Part shown: positions 59,079 to 64,000 of the stretch, piece by piece
Numbering within the stretch: the first letter of the stretch is position 1
How the letters are laid out: every line of letters starts with the position of its first letter
Source: CAZZDK01 sp964652235
GTDB lineage: Bacteria > Pseudomonadota > Alphaproteobacteria > UBA9219
Assembly: GCA_964652235.1 (NCBI GenBank)
Contig: CAZZDK010000003.1
Coordinates: 51,074 to 115,073, forward strand
Direction: 5' to 3'
DNA length: 64,000 bases
The notes under the pieces: generated by a model
Seen by the model: the letters and a program-made list of their open reading frames with translations, nothing else
Databases searched by the model: none
What the model was told of the DNA's origin: nothing
Made by a program: the position numbers and the translations under genes

Positions 59079-60935
59079 ATGGATAGGCTCAAAACTATGA
59101 GTCGAGGCTTCGCGGCGGGCGCTGGACTGGCCCTCGTTGCGACCATAAGTATAATCCTCGCTCTGAATACTAAAGATCATCTTGACAATACTTCGTCTGT
59201 TCCGAAGACGAAGGCGGTTGTCGTCGCGCCGTCAAAAGAAGATGCCGTGCGCGAAGAAGAAATGGACCGCTTGAACCGTTCGATGGCGGCCCTATCCCCC
59301 CTGGACGCAGCGCTTTACCGATCCATTTTCGCCGCGCAAGAAAAGGGCGACTGGAACAAGGCGGATTCGCTTCTGCCTCGCCTATCCGATAAAAGGTTAA
59401 TCGGCTCGGTCATGGCGGACCGGTTTGAGCGGCGGGGAGCGACGGTCTCGCAGCTGACAGCTTGGCTCAACGTTTTTTCGGCCCAGCCGGAAGCCGAAGC
59501 CTTTTACGCCATGGCCTTAAAGCTGGGCGCCAAGAACCCGACCAAGCCCAAGACGAACGAGAATTGGAGCGGCAGCGAGGAGGAAGCGGGCGGCGCCCAA
59601 TTCTCCCCCGAACTGATGGTGGAAAGCACCGCAGACGGTTCCTCGACGAAAAGCCTGGCCCGCGCCATCCGCCTGGCCGTCCGTAAGGGCGATCCCGCGA
59701 AAGCGCGCGATCTTTTGGTGGCCGCGCAAAAGGACAAGCAACTGGCCGGGACTTTCGCCGCCGACGCAGCGGCGGTTATCGCCGAGTCCTTCTTCCGCTC
59801 CGGCGAACGGCAACAGGCCAAAGCCCTGGCGACTTCGGCGGCGGCGGCCAATCAGCCTCTCGCGCTCTGGATCCGGGGCCTGATCGCCTGGGAGGAAGAC
59901 GACGCCGCCACGGCCCGAGGCGCTTTTGGCCGCCTGGCCGGGCATCCGGCGCTGTCCGGCGGCAACAAGGCCGCCGCCCACTTCTGGGCCTACCGCGCCG
60001 AGAGCCAGGGTGGAAACCGCAAGAAAGCCCGCGAACACCTCTATAACGCCGCCGCGTGGCCACGCACTTTCTACGGGCTTTTGGCGACCCAATTGTTGGG
60101 GCATGAAACCGCCGCCGCCCTATCGAATGAAGCCCCGCGCTGGAATGCCAAATACCGGGAAGTTCTCTCGGCTTCGCCTTCCGGCTGGCGCGCTCTGGCG
60201 CTGGCCCAGATCGGCCAAACGGCACGCGCGGAGGCCGAATTGCGCCGCCTGACGCCTCTCGGCAGCGCGCTCAGGCGCCGCGCCATGATGGCTCTCGCCC
60301 ATGAAGTTCCCATGCCCGCTTTGACGGTCAAACTGGCCAGCCTTTCGGGCGAACAACCCTTCGACAGGGCCGCCTATCCTCTTCTCCCCTGGAAGCCGAC
60401 GGGCGGCTATGTCGTGGACCGCGCCCTTCTCTTCGCCATGGCTCGGCATGAATCCCGCTTCGATCCCGAAGCCAAAAGCGCGCGCGGCGCAAGAGGCCTG
60501 ATGCAAATCATGCCCGCGACGGCCATCGCCATGCTTTCAGGCGAGGAATCCTCGTCTTCGGTGGAGGAAGCTCAACTCTTCGACCCTTCTTTCAGCATGG
60601 CGCTGGGACAGAAATACGTGCAGCACTTGGCTTCCCACCCGTTGATCGGCAATAATCTGATGCTGCTTCTGGCCGCCTATAACGGCGGACCGACCAAGGC
60701 GGCTTCCTGGGCGCGAGGAAAAGAGAGCACGGATCCCCTCTTGTTTCTGGAAAGCATTCCCGTGAGGGAAACGCGCCAGTATATCGCCCAGGTCCTCCCC
60801 CATTACTGGGCCTATCGGGCGCGACTTGACAGGCCGACGACGGCTCTGCGCGACCTGGCAGAGGGCAAGTGGCCGAATGTCGGGCTTCTCGAAAAAGCCC
60901 CGGTTCGCGTCGCGGCGATCGGCGAACGCTCGTAA
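59079..60935 (+). CDS. Soluble lytic murein transglycosylase (Slt-like)
   Basis: 618 residues. N-terminal signal/anchor (AAGAGLALVATISIILAL), a long alpha-superhelical region (about 60-430) with TPR-like repeats, and a C-terminal SLT domain with the catalytic Glu458 in ARHESRFDPEAKSARGARGLMQIMP and AAYNGG. Cleaves peptidoglycan glycan strands, leaving 1,6-anhydro ends. An in-frame ATG at 59097 (MSRGFAAG) is an alternative start. Confidence 0.92.
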   Translation: MDRLKTMSRGFAAGAGLALVATISIILALNTKDHLDNTSSVPKTKAVVVAPSKEDAVREEEMDRLNRSMAALSPLDAALYRSIFAAQEKGDWNKADSLLPRLSDKRLIGSVMADRFERRGATVSQLTAWLNVFSAQPEAEAFYAMALKLGAKNPTKPKTNENWSGSEEEAGGAQFSPELMVESTADGSSTKSLARAIRLAVRKGDPAKARDLLVAAQKDKQLAGTFAADAAAVIAESFFRSGERQQAKALATSAAAANQPLALWIRGLIAWEEDDAATARGAFGRLAGHPALSGGNKAAAHFWAYRAESQGGNRKKAREHLYNAAAWPRTFYGLLATQLLGHETAAALSNEAPRWNAKYREVLSASPSGWRALALAQIGQTARAEAELRRLTPLGSALRRRAMMALAHEVPMPALTVKLASLSGEQPFDRAAYPLLPWKPTGGYVVDRALLFAMARHESRFDPEAKSARGARGLMQIMPATAIAMLSGEESSSSVEEAQLFDPSFSMALGQKYVQHLASHPLIGNNLMLLLAAYNGGPTKAASWARGKESTDPLLFLESIPVRETRQYIAQVLPHYWAYRARLDRPTTALRDLAEGKWPNVGLLEKAPVRVAAIGERS

Positions 60936-60990
60936 ACCAAGCTCCTAATTTTGGTTAACAAAAAATTATGCTCAGGCCGTCTCCGAGGGC

Positions 60991-61019
60991 TTGAAAGGCG
61001 AAGAAGAAGCGCCTAAGTG
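60991..61019 (+). promoter_or_regulatory. Promoter of the groESL operon
   Basis: TTGAAA (60991-60996), 17 bases, TAAGTG (61014-61019), directly followed by CIRCE. CTTGAAA also fits the -35 of heat-shock (sigma-32) promoters; the -10 is poor for either. Confidence 0.5.
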
Positions 61020-61020
61020 T

Positions 61021-61047
61021 CTAGCACTCGGAAGCTCCGAGTGCTAA
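61021..61047 (+). promoter_or_regulatory. CIRCE operator (HrcA binding site)
   Basis: CTAGCACTC, nine bases, GAGTGCTAA: the canonical inverted repeat with one mismatch in the first base. It lies 69 bases before groES and overlaps the transcription start region, so HrcA should repress groESL in the absence of heat stress. hrcA is not in this window. Confidence 0.95.
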
Positions 61048-61115
61048 AAAGGCGGGGTCCGTTTCGTAACCTGCCGAAAAATAAGGGATTTCAACCAACC
61101 AAAGGAGCCTACGCT

Positions 61116-61436
61116 ATGAAATTTCGCCCTTTGCATGACCGCGTGGTCGTTCGCCGCGTCGAAAGCGAGAACAAGACCGCCGGAGGCATTATCATCCCCG
61201 ACACCGCCAAGGAAAAGCCCCAGGAAGGCGAAGTTATCGCCGTCGGCCCCGGCGCTCGGGACGAGCAGGGCAAGATCGTCGCGCTCGACGTCAAAGTCGG
61301 CGACCGGATCCTGTTCGGCAAATGGTCCGGCACGGAAGTTAAGATCAACGGCGAAGACCTCCTCATCATGAAGGAGTCCGACGTCATGGGCGTGATCGAC
61401 GCCTGCGCCTCCGGCAAATGCGGATGCAAGAAATAA
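61116..61436 (+). CDS. groES: Co-chaperonin GroES
   Basis: 106 residues. FRPLHDRVVVRRVESENKTAGGIIIPDTAKEKPQEGEV is the standard start with the mobile loop; GTEVKINGEDLLIMKESDVMGVID ends the core. Ten extra residues at the C-terminus (ACASGKCGCKK) include three Cys, unlike the usual GroES end; perhaps metal-binding or just a tail. AAAGGAG lies nine bases before the ATG. Confidence 0.97.
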   Translation: MKFRPLHDRVVVRRVESENKTAGGIIIPDTAKEKPQEGEVIAVGPGARDEQGKIVALDVKVGDRILFGKWSGTEVKINGEDLLIMKESDVMGVIDACASGKCGCKK

Positions 61437-61439
61437 AGA

Positions 61440-61528
61440 GGGATCAGGGGGTCAGGATTCAGGGGTCAGGGAACGTTCCGTCGCCCACCCCGCCTTTTCC
61501 TGAACCCTGAGTCCTGAATCCTGAACCC
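61440..61528. repeat. Inverted pair of heptanucleotide arrays between groES and groEL
   Basis: Left arm 61440-61468: ATCAGGG, an extra G, GTCAGGA, TTCAGGG, GTCAGGG. Right arm 61499-61528 in reverse orientation: on the minus strand TTCAGGA, TTCAGGA, CTCAGGG, TTCAGG. The arms are complementary with a loop of about 30 bases. The right arm ends 23 bases before the groEL ATG, leaving room for AAAGGAA as ribosome binding site. Confidence 0.88.
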
Positions 61529-61551
61529 TTAATTTGAAAGGAACCTGAACA

Positions 61552-63236
61552 ATGGCAGCCAAAGAAATCTATTTCGGGCTTAAGGCCCGCGACAGCATCA
61601 TGCGCGGCGTGGATACGCTGGCCAACGCCGTCGCCTGCACGCTCGGCCCCAAGGGCCGCAACGTCGTCATCCAGAAAAGCTTCGGCGCGCCGCGCGTGAC
61701 GAAGGACGGCGTGACGGTCGCGAAAGAAATCGAGCTTCCCGAAGCGTTCGAGAACATGGGCGCCCAGATGGTCCGCGAAGTCGCCAGCAAAACGGTTGAT
61801 CGCGCGGGCGACGGCACCACGACGGCGACGGTTCTGGCGCGCGCGATGGCCAAGGAAGGCATCAAGGCCGTGGCTGCGGGCATGAACCCGATGGACCTGA
61901 AGCGCGGCATCGACGCGGCGGTGGAAAAGGTGATCGAAGACCTGGCTTCCCGCGCCAAAAAGATCGCGGGCAAGACGGAAATCGCGCAGGTCGGCACCAT
62001 GTCGGCCAACGGCGACAAGGAAATCGGCGACATGANNNNNNNNNNNNNNNNNNNNNNNNNNNNNNNNNNNNAGGTCGGCCATGAATCGCCGATTACCATC
62101 GAGGAGAACAAGAGCCTGGAAACCGAGCTGGACGTCGTTGAGGGAATGCAGTTCGATCGCGGCTATCTTTCGCCGTACTTCGTGACCAATGCGGAAAAGA
62201 TGGTCTGCGAACTGGAAAATCCCTACATTCTTTTCCACGAAAAGAAGCTTTCCGGCCTGCAGCCCCTGCTGCCGGTTTTGGAAGGCGTCGTGCAATCGGG
62301 CCGTCCGCTTCTCATCGTCGCGGAAGAGGTCGAGGGCGAGGCTCTCGCCCCGCTCGTNNNNNNNNNNCCACATTGGTCGTCAACAAGCTGCGCGGCGGAC
62401 TGAAAGTCGCCGCCGTCAAGGCGCCCGGCTTCGGCGACCGCCGCAAGGCGATGCTCGAAGACATGGCGATCCTGACGGGCGGACAGGTCATTTCGGAAGA
62501 CCTCGGCATCAAGCTGGAAAACGTCACGCTCGATATGCTCGGCACGGCCAAGAAGGTCCGCATCGACAAGGACAACACGACCATCGTGGACGGCGCGGGC
62601 AAGAAAAAGGACATCGAAGCCCGCTGCGGCCAGATCCGCCAGCAGATCGAGACGACGACCTCGGACTATGACCGCGAGAAACTCCAGGAACGTCTCGCCA
62701 AACTCGCGGGCGGCGTGGCCGTCATCCGCGTCGGCGGCGCGACGGAAGTCGAAGTCAAGGAGCGCAAGGATCGCGTGGACGACGCCGTTCACGCCACCAA
62801 GGCCGCGAAGGAAGAAGGCATCATCGCGGGCGGCGGCGTGGCTCTTCTCTACGCCACAAGAGCGATCGAGAAGATCAAGGTCGCCAATGACGATCAGCGG
62901 CGCGGCGTGGACATCGTGCGCAAAGCGCTCGAATCCCCCATCCGCCAGATCGTGGACAATGCGGGCATGGACGGTTCGGTCGTCGTCGGACGCCTGCTGG
63001 AACAGGACGACACCAACCACGGCTTCGACGCCCAAAAGGGCGAATACGTCGACCTGCTCAAAGCGGGCATCATCGATCCGGTCAAAGTCGTGCGCGTCGC
63101 GCTTGAAAACGCCGCTTCGGTCGCGGGCCTTCTCATCACGACGGAAGCCATGATCGCCGACAAGCCGGAAAAGAAAGCTCCGGCGGGCGGACACGATCAC
63201 GGCGGCATGGGCGGCATGGGCGGTATGGATTTTTAA
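61552..63236 (+). CDS. groEL: Chaperonin GroEL (two assembly gaps)
   Basis: Hsp60 barrel subunit. Conserved blocks: the N-terminal ATP site GPKGRNVVIQKSFGAPRVTKDGVT, AGDGTTTATVLARA, LETELDVVEGMQFDRGYLSPYF, KVAAVKAPGFGDRRKAMLEDMA, EGIIAGGGVALLYA, and the Gly/Met tail GGMGGMGGMDF. Runs of N occur at 62036-62071 and 62358-62367. Across the second the frame changes, and the residues around it (LAPLV before, TLVV after) look like two copies of one ALATLVV segment, so the gap is probably a false join. The real gene should be intact, about 545 residues. Confidence 0.95.
62036..62071. other. Assembly gap (36 N) inside groEL
   Basis: About seven residues (21 bases) are expected between GDKEIGDM and VG; the written gap equals about 13 codons with its flanks. 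The flanks are in the same frame. Confidence 0.9.
62358..62367. other. Assembly gap (10 N) inside groEL with probable overlapping flanks
   Basis: Left flank ends ALAPLV and right flank begins with TLVV in another frame. A continuous gene would have this segment only once. Confidence 0.85.
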
Positions 63237-63258
63237 GCCCTATCCGCTTCCGCTTTCA

Positions 63259-63290
63259 AAGGCCCCGGAGAAATCCGGGGCCTTTTCTTT
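63259..63290 (+). terminator. Terminator after groEL
   Basis: Perfect 11-base stem (AAGGCCCCGGA at 63259-63269 with TCCGGGGCCTT at 63274-63284), GAAA loop, then TTCTTTTCT. On the minus strand it could also serve the convergent MFS gene. Confidence 0.85.
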
Positions 63291-63291
63291 T

Positions 63292-64000
63292 CTATACAGG
63301 CGGCAGAATTTTAAGCTTCACATAAATGGGCCGCACGTGGCGGTGCAGAGCGGGAACCCAAGCCAGAAAAGCAAGCCCCGTCGCAAGCGCGGCCGCGCCC
63401 ATTAAGACAAACGCGAACGTCGCGCCGAAATGGCGGGCGATAAAACCGTTCAAAAGCTCGCCGATGGGCATGAGTCCCGCAATGGCCATGGTGTAAAGGC
63501 CAAGAATCCTGCCTCTCTTGTCCGCGTCCGAGACGGTCTGAATGACGGCGTTGCCCCCGGCGATATGGACGACCAGCCCGAAGCCGATAAGGAAAAAAAT
63601 CAAAAGCGCCGCTATATTTCCGAACGCAAACGGGGCGAGCAAAAGGCCAAGCCCCATAAGGGCGATCCCGCCGCCGATCCAAAGGCCGTGGCCCAAAACC
63701 GTCCGGCGCGAGGCCAGAAAAAGCGCGGCGCCCAAAGCGCCCAGGCCCTTGGCCGAGCCGAGCCAGCCCAAAAGCCGCGCATCGCCGCCCAAAAAGGAAA
63801 CGGTATATTCCGGCAAAAGAACAGAAGCCGCACCGGCCGTAAAACTGCCCAGGCACAAAAGGCAAAGAATGTTTCTGAGCGGCAAAAAACGCCAGGCGTA
63901 AAAAAGGCCTTCCTTAAAGCCGTCGCGAAGGGATTTCTTTTCCGCCGCCCCTTCGCGCTTCGGCAGGCGCATGGCGGCCAGCGCGAGAAAGACGGGCAGA
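63292..64000 (-). CDS. MFS transporter, C-terminal part (runs off the window)
   Basis: The frame is open to the window edge, beyond the Met at 63972 (the residues before it, LPVFLALAA, continue a membrane helix). It shows six hydrophobic segments of the C-terminal half (FLPLRNILCLLCLGSFTAGAAS, ALGAALFLASRR, LIFFLIGFGLVVHIAGGNAVIQ, FAFVLMGAAALATGLAFLAW) and the MFS-type cytoplasmic motif (DADKRGRILGLYTMA). MFS_3 (EntS-like) exporters have this pattern. Substrate unknown. Confidence 0.85.
   Translation of the reverse strand, partial: LPVFLALAAMRLPKREGAAEKKSLRDGFKEGLFYAWRFLPLRNILCLLCLGSFTAGAASVLLPEYTVSFLGGDARLLGWLGSAKGLGALGAALFLASRRTVLGHGLWIGGGIALMGLGLLLAPFAFGNIAALLIFFLIGFGLVVHIAGGNAVIQTVSDADKRGRILGLYTMAIAGLMPIGELLNGFIARHFGATFAFVLMGAAALATGLAFLAWVPALHRHVRPIYVKLKILPPV

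Noticed and set aside
62358..63236. Frameshifted or duplicated groEL
   Set aside because: The frame change is at an N gap with duplicate-looking flanks; the downstream part is fully conserved to the GGM tail.

Overview
The window reads as about 64 kb of a free-living alphaproteobacterial chromosome, roughly 60% G+C and very densely packed. Evidence for the class: a PhaR/PhaC polyhydroxyalkanoate locus with the short alphaproteobacterial type of PhaC, a DUF3035 lipoprotein, a DUF6468 flagellar-cluster gene, a MotE-like protein, zapA followed by 6S RNA, and a SirB1-TPR protein. I cannot place it to order with confidence; it looks Rhodospirillales-like. Three runs of N (in acs and twice in groEL) show that this is a draft scaffold.

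Layout. 1-1469 (minus strand): the end of a phage-like tail/fibre gene block, cut by the window edge. 1767-4445: phaR, divergent from a coiled-coil granule-protein candidate that overlaps phaC out of frame. 4650-8460: acs and a YejA-type peptide-binding protein. 8464-16987: a small unknown gene, pdxH, a cation diffusion facilitator, a GT-C membrane glycosyltransferase, lipB, two conserved unknowns, ispE and an M23 peptidase. 17039-21460: lptF-lptG-surA-rsmA (no lptD or pdxA between them). 21457-27933: a flagellar cluster, flgF-flgG-flgA-flgH on minus and fliL-fliM-DUF6468-motE on plus. 28021-34011: glycine-zipper lipoprotein, DnaJ-type cochaperone, yraN, SirB1-TPR, ymdB-type phosphoesterase, holC, an EamA transporter, ribF. 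34055-40625: ileS, lspA, DUF3035 lipoprotein and two M16 peptidase genes. 40629-50306: pgi, nlpD-like, serS, tatABC, a VapBC-type toxin-antitoxin pair, miaA, gap and tkt. 50477-58986: a DUF4164-like gene, zapA, 6S RNA, dapF, DUF1189, rodZ, ispG, prfA, a small ORF, prmC, a uracil-DNA glycosylase. 59079-64000: lytic transglycosylase, CIRCE-groES-groEL, and a partial MFS transporter.

Most genes are ordinary envelope, cofactor, translation, motility and central-carbon housekeeping genes. They sit in tight operons with 4-base start/stop overlaps, and three convergent pairs even share their stop codons.

The most unusual structure is a family of short heptanucleotide tandem arrays found at eight places. 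They look different at first sight, but all units fit one degenerate consensus, NTCRGNN. They lie at gene borders; three loci carry two arrays in inverted orientation directly ahead of fliM, the dnaJ-like gene and groEL. At other loci they supply possible start codons (the yejA-like gene, dapF), part of a signal peptide (M16 peptidase) or an in-frame stretch of miaA. A second, palindromic REP-like element occurs between tatC and serS and, in frame, inside prmC. Other points of interest are the long phaC overlap, a terminator that abuts the prmC start codon, and a GAPDH lacking both usual NAD-selecting positions.
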